From the NCBI RefSeq assembly GCF_900187945.1, contig NZ_FYEH01000003.1, positions 124,001 to 188,000 on the forward strand: 64,000 nucleotides of DNA. The letters run 5' to 3'. Both the position numbers and the translations under genes were made by a program. The notes below the pieces were generated by a model. The model ran no database searches. It was given only the letters and a program-made list of their open reading frames with translations, and had not been told where the DNA came from. Source of the DNA: Arboricoccus pini (GTDB lineage Bacteria; Pseudomonadota; Alphaproteobacteria; Geminicoccales; Geminicoccaceae). Below, one piece after another: positions 8,080-16,264 of the stretch; the first letter of the stretch is position 1; each line of letters opens with the position of its first letter.

Positions 8080-8405
8080 GCGAGCAGGGCAATTATGACG
8101 GGCGCGGTCCGAATCGTGACCGTGGGGATCGGGGCGACCGCGGCGACCGCCATGGTGGTGGCGACGCGCCGAACATCACCATTCGACGCCCTTTTTTCCG
8201 GCGTCGCAAGTCGAGCCCCTTCGCCCATGCCGATGCGCCGAAGATCGACTATAAAGACATCAAACTTCTTCAGCGTTTCATCTCCGAGCGTGGCAAGGTC
8301 GTCCCTCGACGGATCACCGCAGTGACCGCCAAGGAGCAGCGGGCACTGGCCCAGGCCATCAAGCGCGCACGCGAGTTGGCCCTTTTGCCTTACGTCGCCC
8401 ACTAA
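8076..8405 (+). CDS. rpsR: 30S ribosomal protein S18
   Basis: The 109-residue protein has the S18 core from about residue 38: [13 protein letters not shown], then the [30 protein letters not shown] region in pieces and a closing LALLPYVAH. The first 37 residues are a Gly/Asp/Arg-rich extension ([16 protein letters not shown]) not found in short S18 proteins. It overlaps rpsF by 4 bp (ATGA). About 130 bp follow before rplI; relatives sometimes have an additional membrane-protein gene there, which is absent. Confidence 0.95.
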   Translation: MSEQGNYDGRGPNRDRGDRGDRGDRHGGGDAPNITIRRPFFRRRKSSPFAHADAPKIDYKDIKLLQRFISERGKVVPRRITAVTAKEQRALAQAIKRARELALLPYVAH

Positions 8406-8537
8406 TAGCACGCGCCTTTGCGATTGAGTGGGAGGCGCCTAGCGAAAAGGGCGATCCCACGCTGCTGGATATCAACAAGGATCTTCCACGTGCCATGCGA
8501 TCGCGCAGGCGCGTTGAAGTGAGCCAAGAGGCTGAAA

Positions 8538-9098
8538 ATGCAAGTTATTCTACTCGAGCGCGTAGCCAAGCTCGGCCAGATGGGCGAGATCGTGAATGTT
8601 CGCGACGGCTACGCCCGTAACTTCCTCATTCCCAAGGGCAAGGCGCTGCGTGCTACTGAGCGCACCAAGGCGAGCTTCGAGGAACGACGTCAGCAGCTTG
8701 AGGCTCGCAATATCGAGGCCAGGAATGAAGCGACGAAACTAGCCGGCTCCGTTGAAGGCCGCAGTGTCGTCATCCTGCGTCAAGCTTCGGAGAGCGCGCA
8801 GCTTTACGGTTCGGTCAGCAGCCGCGACATCGCGGAAGCATTCACGGAGACCGGCATCGCCCTGGATCGCGCTCAGATCCGGCTCGAGCATCCGATCAAG
8901 AATCTCGGCCTTCACGACGTGATCGTGGCACTCCATCCCGAGGTCGAGGTCAAGGTTATCGTCAACGTCGCCCGCAGCGCCGAGGAGGCCGACATCCAGG
9001 CCGGCAAGGCCGCACCGCGTACCGATGAGGACGAGCAAGACGACGAAGATGAGATAAGTCGCGCCATAGTGGATGCCGTGGAGCAGGCAGACGCCTAG
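8538..9098 (+). CDS. rplI: 50S ribosomal protein L9
   Basis: L9 has two RNA-binding domains joined by a long helix at the base of the L1 stalk. The 186-residue protein opens with [21 protein letters not shown]-like sequence (residues 1-20) and [13 protein letters not shown], then the charged linker helix, and a C-terminal domain with [11 protein letters not shown]. It ends with an acidic extension rich in Asp and Glu (about residues 150-186), longer than the E. coli protein of about 149 residues. AAGAGG lies seven bases before the ATG. Confidence 0.96.
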   Translation: MQVILLERVAKLGQMGEIVNVRDGYARNFLIPKGKALRATERTKASFEERRQQLEARNIEARNEATKLAGSVEGRSVVILRQASESAQLYGSVSSRDIAEAFTETGIALDRAQIRLEHPIKNLGLHDVIVALHPEVEVKVIVNVARSAEEADIQAGKAAPRTDEDEQDDEDEISRAIVDAVEQADA

Positions 9099-9212
9099 AC
9101 AAGGCGACCAACGCGCCTCTGGTCGGCACCGCTCGACGCTTGTATTGTCTTAACCTCAACGTCGTCCATGTTTCGCGTCAAGTCGGCATGGCCAGTCGGT
9201 AAAGGAATCAGG

Positions 9213-9869
9213 ATGAGCAGCGTCAAGGGTGGGCCGACCAACAGGTCCCAGGACGAAGAGAAGGCGGCCGGCTCGGAGAAAGTTGCCGTTGTCAAGAAGT
9301 ACGCCAACCGGCGACTCTACAACACGGCAAGCAGCAGCTACGTTACGCTCGACGAGTTGGCATCCATGGTCCGCAATGGCGACGAATTCGTTGTCTACGA
9401 CGCGAAATCCAACGACGACATCACCCGGTCAGTCCTTACGCAGATCATCCTCGAAGAGGACAGCAAGGGGCGCAATTTGCTCCCCATCAAGTTTCTCCGT
9501 CAACTGATAGGCTTCTACGACGACAGCCTACATGCGTTCTTGCCGCGCTATCTAGAAATGTCGATGGAGAATTTCGCCCGGCATCAGACACAGATGCGGG
9601 GTTATATGCAAGATACCTTCGGTCGTTTCTTTCCCCTCGCCCAGTTCGAGGAGATGACACGCCAGAACCTAGCGCTTTTCCGCCAGGCGACGAGCATGTT
9701 TCAGCCCATGGCGCCCGGCTCCCCGTCAGACGAGCAAGCGCGGCCTGCCTCTAAAACCGACGGGACCAGGGCTAGCGAGGGTGAGATGAACGATCTGAGG
9801 GCAAAGCTCGAATTGCTGCAACGACAGCTCGAGGAGCTCAACGCCATGCCAACTTCTAAGAAAAACTAG
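9213..9869 (+). CDS. phaR: polyhydroxyalkanoate synthesis repressor PhaR
   Basis: PhaR binds PHA granules and DNA and represses phasin and granule genes. The 218-residue protein has the N-terminal PHB/PHA accumulation regulator DNA-binding region: VVKKYANRRLYNTASSSYVTL in outline (about residues 26-46), followed by LTQIILEEDSKGRNLLP and LRQLIGFYDDSL. The C-terminal part is a helical, probably coiled-coil segment. The ATG at 9213 has AAAGGAA upstream; an in-frame ATG at 9168 has no ribosome site. No PHA synthase or phasin gene is in the window. Confidence 0.9.
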   Translation: MSSVKGGPTNRSQDEEKAAGSEKVAVVKKYANRRLYNTASSSYVTLDELASMVRNGDEFVVYDAKSNDDITRSVLTQIILEEDSKGRNLLPIKFLRQLIGFYDDSLHAFLPRYLEMSMENFARHQTQMRGYMQDTFGRFFPLAQFEEMTRQNLALFRQATSMFQPMAPGSPSDEQARPASKTDGTRASEGEMNDLRAKLELLQRQLEELNAMPTSKKN

Positions 9870-9907
9870 CTGTCTTTCTTAGCCGAGGCACAATTCACGC
9901 AGGCAAG

Positions 9908-10390
9908 TCAGGGCGTATAGCTGACCAAATTGCTCCAGTAGCGCTCAAGTCCTTGCAGGACTTTGTTGACGCTTTCTAGGTTCTCGGCCGAGAATCGCCC
10001 CTCCAACTCCTGCGCATTACGCGCATACAGTTGATCGATGCGCAAAGTCAGATCGAGACCTTTTTGCGCGAGCTTGACGCGGGTCATGCGCCGATCATGC
10101 GAGGACCGCTCCTGGAGGAGATAGCCATTCTCCACGAGCTTCTTGACGTTATACGACACGTTCGAGCCGAGATAATAACCGCGCGCCGTCAGTTCGCCGA
10201 CCGTTAATTGATCCTCATTGATATTGAACAGGATCAAGGTCTGAACATTGTTGATGTCCTCCACTCCGAGTCGATCGAGCTCGGTCTTGATGACATCGAG
10301 AAAGCGACGATGAAGTCGTTCGATCAATCGGGTAGTCTGAAGGTACTTTTCTTTCACTTCTTCCTCGAAACGGCCAGCCACGCCCACCAT
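9908..10390 (-). CDS. MarR-type winged-helix regulator, LdtR-like
   Basis: The 160-residue protein has a winged-helix domain: NVQTLILFNI, then LTVGELTARGYYLGSNVSYN as recognition helix region, then KKLVENGYLLQERSSHDRRMTRVKL as the wing, flanked by dimerisation helices. The SNVSYNVKKLVENGYL segment matches the alphaproteobacterial LdtR group, known in Liberibacter and rhizobia for control of an L,D-transpeptidase and stress genes. No transpeptidase gene is nearby. It converges on phaR. Assignment to LdtR is by recognition, not search. Confidence 0.75.
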   Translation of the reverse strand: MVGVAGRFEEEVKEKYLQTTRLIERLHRRFLDVIKTELDRLGVEDINNVQTLILFNINEDQLTVGELTARGYYLGSNVSYNVKKLVENGYLLQERSSHDRRMTRVKLAQKGLDLTLRIDQLYARNAQELEGRFSAENLESVNKVLQGLERYWSNLVSYTP

Positions 10391-10414
10391 GCAGTCGCCA
10401 ACACCATATCAACC

Positions 10415-10435
10415 TTAAGAGCAGAAAGTTAAGAG
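10415..10435 (-). promoter_or_regulatory. direct repeat upstream of the LdtR-like gene
   Basis: TTAAGAG occurs at 10415-10421 and 10429-10435 on the plus strand, with a 14-bp period, 25-45 bp before the regulator start. It could be an autoregulatory site. Inference from position only. Confidence 0.25.
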
Positions 10436-10600
10436 GCCGCAAGCGTTAACTTCTTCGGCGGGCCAGAAAATTTCACGTTTATATTGCGCATGTGGCACGG
10501 CGCACCCTCGACGGGACAACAAGTCCATCGTCTAAGAAATCATATCCAGCCGTGAGAAGGCTCATGCATGGGGGATGCAATCTGCTTATTCTTGTCAAAG

Positions 10601-11677
10601 CTACATCAAAACCAATTCGTCCTCTGTGTTCTTGAACGGCTGAAAGAACGCCTCGACTTCGGCATCATTCACCCGCTCTATCGACGGGTGCTGCCAGTGA
10701 GGTTGTTTATCCTTATCGATCAGCAGCGCTCGCACGCCCTCCGCAAAATCGCCTACCTCAAGGCTGCGGCAGGCCATACGGTATTCGAGACAAAGATCGC
10801 TCTCGAGATCAAGCTCGGCCCCCCGCTGCAGCAGCGACCAGGCTAGACGGCAGGAAAGCGGAGATCGCTCGCGAATTAAAGCTAGAGCTTCTGCCAACCA
10901 CGGTACTTCCCCGGCTCGTTCCAGCTTATCGAGCAGATTTTGCAAGGAGGGCTGCCCGAATAGGTCAGCGATTGTCGAGGCGCGTTCGCCAAGTGAATTT
11001 TCAGACGATGAGCAGGGCCGCACGCGCGAACCGATGAGGTCGCGAAGTCTGATTTTCAGGCGTTGACCTTCGGCGGGCAAGTCGGCGATGGCTGTCTCGA
11101 GCTCGAGAAGTGAAGCCGCCGCCAGTCGATGTGTCGCAAGGCCCGCAAAGACGGCCTCCTCGGCATTCAACCGTGCGCCTGTAAGGGCCATGTAGGCGCC
11201 CACACCCGGAGGAGAGCGGGAGAGGAAATAGCCCGCCCCGACATCGGGGAAAAAGCCGATCATCGCTTCCGGCATGGCCAACACCGTGTTCTCGGTAGCG
11301 ATTCTATAGCTCCCATGCACTGCAAGACCACAGCCGCCGCCCATGGTGATGCCGTCCATGAAGGAAACCACCGGCTTGGGAAAACGAGCGATCTGCGCAT
11401 TCAGTCGGTACTCGTCGTGGAAGAAGGACGCAGCTGCGGCCGGTCCCTGGGCATTGCACTTCATGATGACGGCCCGAACATCGCCGCCCGCGCAAAAGGC
11501 ACGGCCGGGCGTGCCTTTAAGGATGATGCAGGCGACCAGGGGGTCGTCCCGCCACCCCTCCAACTGATCCGAGATGGCCCGTACCATTTCGTGATCCAGA
11601 GCATTTAGCGCGCTAGGCCGATCCAGTTGGATGATGCCCGCAGAGCCGTTTCGTTTGACACGCACATAGTCGCTCAT
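10601..11677 (-). CDS. 3-hydroxyisobutyryl-CoA hydrolase (enoyl-CoA hydratase/isomerase family)
   Basis: The 358-residue crotonase-fold protein belongs to the long branch that hydrolyses 3-hydroxyisobutyryl-CoA in valine breakdown. It shows RPSALNALDHEMV, the oxyanion segment GRAFCAGGDVRA, MDGITMGGGCGLAVHG, and MPEAMIGFFPDVGAGYFLSR with the family's catalytic Glu and Asp. Length is about 100 residues more than a simple enoyl-CoA hydratase, which supports this subfamily. GGGAG precedes the ATG. Other valine-pathway genes are not adjacent. Exact substrate is inferred. Confidence 0.85.
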   Translation of the reverse strand: MSDYVRVKRNGSAGIIQLDRPSALNALDHEMVRAISDQLEGWRDDPLVACIILKGTPGRAFCAGGDVRAVIMKCNAQGPAAAASFFHDEYRLNAQIARFPKPVVSFMDGITMGGGCGLAVHGSYRIATENTVLAMPEAMIGFFPDVGAGYFLSRSPPGVGAYMALTGARLNAEEAVFAGLATHRLAAASLLELETAIADLPAEGQRLKIRLRDLIGSRVRPCSSSENSLGERASTIADLFGQPSLQNLLDKLERAGEVPWLAEALALIRERSPLSCRLAWSLLQRGAELDLESDLCLEYRMACRSLEVGDFAEGVRALLIDKDKQPHWQHPSIERVNDAEVEAFFQPFKNTEDELVLM

Positions 11678-11819
11678 GGGTTCTCCCTGGCCCCAATGCG
11701 GCCGAAGCGGGCTTCGACGAATGCGAGACCCTGCCCTTCAAGGTTAGACGATTGTCGCTCTAACCTGGAAGGTATAGGTCAACGCGATCGTCTCCTCAGC
11801 AACCGGGGCAACAGTCCTT

Positions 11820-12836
11820 ATGACGATCCCGAGCTTTCTCGCCACCCAGCCGCCTTTTCCTCATACGCGCCTCCGTCGCCTTCGCCAGCATCGCTGGTCG
11901 CGCGACATGGTGCGCGAGACGAGCCTTGTGCCATCCGATCTCATCCAGGGCATGTTCGTCACCGACGGCGAGAACAGGCGAGAGCCGATTCCCTCCCTCC
12001 CCGGTATGGCACGGCTTTCGGTCGACCTTCTCGTCGAGGAGTGCAAGCGCATCCGGGAACTCGGCATTCCAGCCATAGCGCTCTTCCCCATGACTCCTCA
12101 GGAGCGCAAGACGCCCGATGGCAGCGAAGCCTGGAACCAGGACAACCTCGTCTGCCGGGCCTGTCGCGCACTCAAGCGTACTGTCCCGGATCTGGGTATC
12201 GTTGGCGACGTCGCGCTGGACCCCTACACAAGTCATGGCCAGGACGGCGTTCTGATCGATGGTCAGATCGTCAACGATTTGACGCTCGAATCGCTCAAGT
12301 TACAGGCCGTGGCACAGGCCGCAGCTGGCTGTGATGTCATCGCACCTTCCGACATGATGGACGGGCGGATTGGCATCATTCGCGCCGCATTGGACGCGGA
12401 AGGTCTCAGCCAGACAATGATCCTTTCCTATGCAGCCAAGTACGCCTCGGGCTTCTATGGGCCGTTTAGGGACGCCATCGGCTCCAGCAGCGCACTCGGC
12501 AAGGCCGACAAGAAAACCTATCAGATGGACCCCGCCAATATCGTCGAAGCCTTGCGCGAGACGGCGCTCGACATTGCCGAAGGGGCGGACATGGTCATGG
12601 TCAAACCAGCCCTTCCCTATCTCGACATCATTCAGACAGTCAAAACCAGCTTCGGCTTGCCGACGATTGCCTATCACGTGAGTGGCGAGTACGCGATGGT
12701 CAAGGCAGCGGCCGAGCGCGGCTGGATAGACGGCGATGCCGCCATGCTCGAGAGCATAACCGCCATTAAACGCGCCGGCGCCGATGCCATCATTACTTAT
12801 GCCGCTTCGGACATTGCTCGATGGCTGCGCGGCTAG
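11820..12836 (+). CDS. hemB: delta-aminolevulinic acid dehydratase (porphobilinogen synthase)
   Basis: HemB condenses two 5-aminolevulinate molecules to porphobilinogen for heme and corrinoids. The 338-residue protein has the two active-site lysines, Lys207 in LSYAAKYAS and Lys262 in MVMVKPALPYLD. At residues 130-143 it reads DVALDPYTSHGQDG, where zinc enzymes have a cysteine triad, so it is of the Mg-dependent type usual in Alphaproteobacteria. It also has APSDMMDGR and YHVSGEYAMV. The ATG at 11820 is the first in frame; the exact start is uncertain by a few residues. Confidence 0.96.
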   Translation: MTIPSFLATQPPFPHTRLRRLRQHRWSRDMVRETSLVPSDLIQGMFVTDGENRREPIPSLPGMARLSVDLLVEECKRIRELGIPAIALFPMTPQERKTPDGSEAWNQDNLVCRACRALKRTVPDLGIVGDVALDPYTSHGQDGVLIDGQIVNDLTLESLKLQAVAQAAAGCDVIAPSDMMDGRIGIIRAALDAEGLSQTMILSYAAKYASGFYGPFRDAIGSSSALGKADKKTYQMDPANIVEALRETALDIAEGADMVMVKPALPYLDIIQTVKTSFGLPTIAYHVSGEYAMVKAAAERGWIDGDAAMLESITAIKRAGADAIITYAASDIARWLRG

Positions 12837-12848
12837 CCATTGTCGGTG

Positions 12849-13157
12849 TCAGCAAAGATTGACGCTTTCGAAGGTTTCGAGCTGCGGATGGCCAAGATAG
12901 AGTGGCTTGCGGTCACCGGCACTTCGGTGGGCCATCCGAAAAGCTTCCGATTTTGTCCAATCTTCGAAAGCTTGGCGCGATGCCCATACCGAGTGCGAAG
13001 CATAGAGCGTGTATTCATCTGTCTTCGCGCCCCGAAGCAGATGAAAGGTCTTAAAGCCCGGCACCGATTCAAGGTGCGATTCACGGGTGCGCCAGACCTC
13101 CTCGAACGCCCCTTCCTCGCCGGGCATGATCTTGAAACGGTTCATTGCGATGAACAT
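12849..13157 (-). CDS. antibiotic biosynthesis monooxygenase (ABM) domain protein, HmoA/IsdG-like
   Basis: The 102-residue protein is a single ABM ferredoxin-like domain: MFIAMNRFKIMPGEEGAFEEVW at the start, VPGFKTFHLLRG in the middle strand, then YTLYASHSVWASRQAFEDWTKS and FRMAHR. This pattern matches small proteins annotated as heme-degrading monooxygenases, where a histidine near the end of the helix may bind heme; AHR is present. Function beyond the fold is inference. It converges on hemB with 12 bp between stops. The neighbouring heme gene may be coincidence. Confidence 0.8.
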   Translation of the reverse strand: MFIAMNRFKIMPGEEGAFEEVWRTRESHLESVPGFKTFHLLRGAKTDEYTLYASHSVWASRQAFEDWTKSEAFRMAHRSAGDRKPLYLGHPQLETFESVNLC

Positions 13158-13253
13158 GGGTTACGAGCCTCTCTCTAAGTATTAATGCTGCTTAAACGCT
13201 CGTGCCAAGTGGCGACCTGATCGGGGTGCATGAGGGCTGGTGAATGACAGCCA

Positions 13254-13954
13254 TCACTGAATGCTGCTCCGTCGGTCAAAGGGTCTTTCTGGCAAGTGGC
13301 GAAAGTGCCAGGGAGCAACAAGGTCCTTTTAAGCGCCGCGAAGCAGAAAGCGAGGCAACTTAGGTCCCGCCAGAGCGATCAAAGGTCGATAACCCCTTCG
13401 ATCGACTTGAACTCTTGCCCGATCGCCGGATCATCGTACAGCCGGAGCTGTGCGTTCTGGTCGTGACGAATGCTATGACGTGCCAGATGTTGCCATTTCC
13501 ATTCACTGAGCGCACCGAAGCCCACATAGACCCGACAGAGGTGAGTTTCGACGGCGCGAACATCGGTAAAGACCGGATCCTCGCCGACAAAGGGCAATCT
13601 GTGTAAGAGGCGCCGCCAGAAGAATAAACCGATATCGTTGAGGACCGGCGAACGGACAGCTTCAGGCCGGACTACGGCCAATGCCATCCCCATCAGCCTG
13701 CCCATCGACGTGCCGATCCAACCGATGCGCTGACGGCCCGGTAACGCCAGGCATCCCTGAACGTTGATCAGAAAAGTCTCGATCGCATACTCGTGCGGGG
13801 AGCTATGCCAACCGCTGCGACCTCGGCCGGCCATGCCCTGCACAAAGACTGTTCCGCCGCGACCGGCCAATACTGTAGCGAGACTATCGAAATCTCGGCT
13901 GTTGCGAGTCAGGCCGTGGACACAGACGATGGGACAGGCGTCGTCATACTTACC
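13254..13954 (-). pseudogene. decayed alpha/beta hydrolase gene
   Basis: The frame from 13954 to 13379 reads as an alpha/beta hydrolase: PIVCVHGLTRNSRDFDSLA for the oxyanion region, GRGRSGWHSSPHEY, and the nucleophile elbow IGWIGTSMGRLMGM, then a lid region ending in DPAIGQEF. There is no acceptable start: a TAG at 13957-13955 precedes it in frame. The frame ends at a TGA where the family usually has Trp (IDL-stop-SLWRDL). Shortly after, homology appears to continue in another frame (LPRFLLRGA, stop, KDLVAPWHFRHLPER) to 13254. So it shows a nonsense change, a frameshift, a second stop and a lost 5' end. Confidence 0.7.
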
Positions 13955-14038
13955 CTAGCGTGCAAAGGCTTGCAAAAACTCCGCTGGCGGGCAGCTCTAG
14001 CTGCTCTAGAAGCGGCTACGCCCCGGTCAATCGATGGT

Positions 14039-14491
14039 TCAGATCGCAAAATCGGGCGCCGCTTCTCGCTGAAATCGCACGCCCTTGTCAGCGGCGGTAC
14101 GGCATAGCTCTTCCACAGTCGTATCATCCAAGCGCCGAACGAAGTCTTCTTCCAGCTGCATCCAAAACGGAGCCATGACGCGACTGCCTAGCTCGCTCTC
14201 CGAGCCGAGCGAAGTCTCTTCCTCGATCTCGTTTTTCCGGATCACGCGAAAGACGTCACCTATCGATATACGCCGTTGTTCCCTCGCAAGGCGATACCCG
14301 CCTCTAGGCCCGCGCACGCCTTTAAGGATTCCCGCGCGGACCAATTGCTGCATCACCTGTTCCAGATAGCGTTTGGGCAACCCCAGACGCATCGCGATGT
14401 CCTGACTTTGCACAGGCTCATTGCCACCATGACAACCGATATCAACCACGGCCTCGACGGCCAGCGCCAATTTCTTGGTGAGCCGCAACAT
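14039..14491 (-). CDS. Rrf2 family transcriptional regulator
   Basis: The 150-residue protein starts MLRLTKKLALAVEAVVDI and has the Rrf2 winged helix: AMRLGLPKRYLEQVMQQLVRAGILKGVRGPRGGYRLAR. Rrf2 iron-sulfur sensors such as IscR and RirA have three clustered cysteines after this region; here only isolated Cys20 and Cys131 are present, so cluster binding is not supported. It follows dut by 27 bp and may be cotranscribed with coaBC-dut. No isc or suf gene is in the window. Regulated genes are unknown. Confidence 0.9.
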   Translation of the reverse strand: MLRLTKKLALAVEAVVDIGCHGGNEPVQSQDIAMRLGLPKRYLEQVMQQLVRAGILKGVRGPRGGYRLAREQRRISIGDVFRVIRKNEIEEETSLGSESELGSRVMAPFWMQLEEDFVRRLDDTTVEELCRTAADKGVRFQREAAPDFAI

Positions 14492-14518
14492 CCCCTACCC
14501 TTTCGTTGCGCCAGCAGT

Positions 14519-14995
14519 TCACCCCTGACGTCCCGTCGAGCCAAAACCGCCGACGCCGCGCGCGGTGCCCTGCACATCGATTTGTTCTTCGCTCCACGCC
14601 AATCGTGCCACCGGTGCGACGACCATTTGCGCTATCCGCTCGCCGCGTACGAGAGAGACGGGCTCCTCACCCAAATTGATCAACAACACCTTGATCTCGC
14701 CACGATAATCAGCATCGATAGTGCCGGGCGCATTCAAAACGGTGATGCCATGGCGCATCGCCAGCCCCGAGCGTGGACGGACCTGCGCCTCATAACCGGA
14801 GGGAAGCGCTATACGCAGCCCGGTCGGCACCGCCTGCCATTGACGCGGCGCCAGGTGCAAAGGCTCGTCTTCCGGAATAGCCGCCATGAGATCGAGGCCA
14901 GCGGCATCCATGGTAGCATAGGCCGGCAAGGGCAAATCCGACGCATGCGGCAGCCGCTCGACGGTAACGCGAAGCAAGGACGCTGGCTCGACCAT
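14519..14995 (-). CDS. dut: dUTP diphosphatase
   Basis: Dut hydrolyses dUTP to dUMP and keeps uracil out of DNA. The 158-residue trimeric-type protein has all five motifs in order: [28 protein letters not shown] in two parts, [23 protein letters not shown], and the C-terminal arm [10 protein letters not shown]. The ATG at 14995 shares its first base with the last base of the coaBC stop (TGATG), which points to translational coupling and decides the start. The coaBC-dut pair is conserved across many proteobacteria. Confidence 0.97.
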   Translation of the reverse strand: MVEPASLLRVTVERLPHASDLPLPAYATMDAAGLDLMAAIPEDEPLHLAPRQWQAVPTGLRIALPSGYEAQVRPRSGLAMRHGITVLNAPGTIDADYRGEIKVLLINLGEEPVSLVRGERIAQMVVAPVARLAWSEEQIDVQGTARGVGGFGSTGRQG

Positions 14996-16212
14996 CAGAA
15001 ATCCTCCCCGACAAGGTCGAGCGCGATCTCGGCCACCAGCCGCTTTGCCACACTCGTCTTCTCGGCGGTAGGCCAAGCCTCAGGCGGTCGATCACGGCGC
15101 AACAGGGTAACGGTGTTATTCAAGCCGCCGAACACGCCTTGGTTCGGCGACACATCGTTGGCCACGATCCAATCGCATCCCTTGCGCTCGAGCTTCGCCA
15201 TAGCTTCACGCAGCGGATCACCGGTTTCGGCGGCGAACCCGACCACCAGACGCGGCCTGGACTGCGGGTGCCGGCTCAGCGACGCCAATATGTCGGGATT
15301 TTCCGCAAGCTCGATCGACATCGTTTTGCCTGCCACCTTTTTGATCTTCATCGCGTCCACATGCAGCGGCCGCCAATCGCCCACAGCAGCAGCGCAGATG
15401 GCAATGTCGACCGGCAACGCGGCCTCGCAGGCTGCCAGCATTTCGACAGCCGTCGTGACACCGATGCGCTCAACGCCAGCGGGCGGCGAGAGCGCAACCG
15501 GACCACTGACCAGCGTCACCGCTGCGCCGGCCTCGGCCAGCGCAGCGGCGATTGCATAACTCTGCCGTCCTGAGGAACGATTGGCTAAAAAGCGAACCGG
15601 ATCGATCGGCTCGTGGGTCGGCCCACCGGTGACGAGCGCGCGCATGCCGACTAAAGGCTGCGATCGATTTGCTCCGTCTAGAATCTTCTCTATGGCATCT
15701 AAAATGGTCGCAGCCTCTGCCATACGACCCGAGCCGACCTCACCACATGCCATATCCCCGCTATCGGGTCCGACGAACTGGCATCCATCTTGCGCCAGTT
15801 GCGAGGCATTCCTGCGCGTCGCGGCCTTTGCCCACATCTGGGGATTCATCGCCGGTGCAAGCAGCACCGGCTTGTCAGCTGCCAGAAGGAGGGTCGATGC
15901 CAGATCGTCGCCATGACCGCCGGCGAGCTTGGCCATTAAATCGGCCGTCGCCGGAGCGACGACAACGAGGTCGGCTTCCCGCGATAATCGAATATGCCCC
16001 ATTTCCGCTTCGTCTGTCAGCGAGAAAAGGTCATCATAGATCCGATCGCCGGCCAGCGCGGCCACACTGAGCGGAGTAACGAAATGCTTTGCAGCGGCCG
16101 TCATGACGCAATGGAACGCCAGCCCGCGCTCCCGACCACGCCGGATCAGCTCCAGGCATTTATAAGCAGCAATACCGCCGCCGATGACAAGAAGGATGCG
16201 TCGCCCCTGCAT
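14995..16212 (-). CDS. coaBC: bifunctional phosphopantothenoylcysteine decarboxylase/phosphopantothenate-cysteine ligase
   Basis: CoaBC performs two consecutive steps of coenzyme A synthesis. The 405-residue fusion has the FMN-binding CoaC half with [14 protein letters not shown], the decarboxylase segment PAMNPQMW and [12 protein letters not shown], then the CoaB half with [21 protein letters not shown] and [19 protein letters not shown]. The ligase lysine region is intact. It lies between ubiB and dut, 52 bp after ubiB. Confidence 0.97.
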   Translation of the reverse strand: MQGRRILLVIGGGIAAYKCLELIRRGRERGLAFHCVMTAAAKHFVTPLSVAALAGDRIYDDLFSLTDEAEMGHIRLSREADLVVVAPATADLMAKLAGGHGDDLASTLLLAADKPVLLAPAMNPQMWAKAATRRNASQLAQDGCQFVGPDSGDMACGEVGSGRMAEAATILDAIEKILDGANRSQPLVGMRALVTGGPTHEPIDPVRFLANRSSGRQSYAIAAALAEAGAAVTLVSGPVALSPPAGVERIGVTTAVEMLAACEAALPVDIAICAAAVGDWRPLHVDAMKIKKVAGKTMSIELAENPDILASLSRHPQSRPRLVVGFAAETGDPLREAMAKLERKGCDWIVANDVSPNQGVFGGLNNTVTLLRRDRPPEAWPTAEKTSVAKRLVAEIALDLVGEDF

Positions 16213-16264
16213 GGCCAGCCAACCTCGAAGCTCGCTCCGCGATTTACGGAGCCTTTATTGTCGT

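Noticed and set aside
13909-14127. Minus-strand frame between the decayed hydrolase and the Rrf2 gene
   Set aside because: It overlaps the end of the Rrf2 gene and the hydrolase remnant in another frame and has no domain; the overlap is better explained by those two genes.
9908-14491. Possible defence or mobile island in the mixed accessory stretch
   Set aside because: Genes here are ordinary metabolic and regulatory ones. There are no integrase, transposase, direct-repeat borders or tRNA target.
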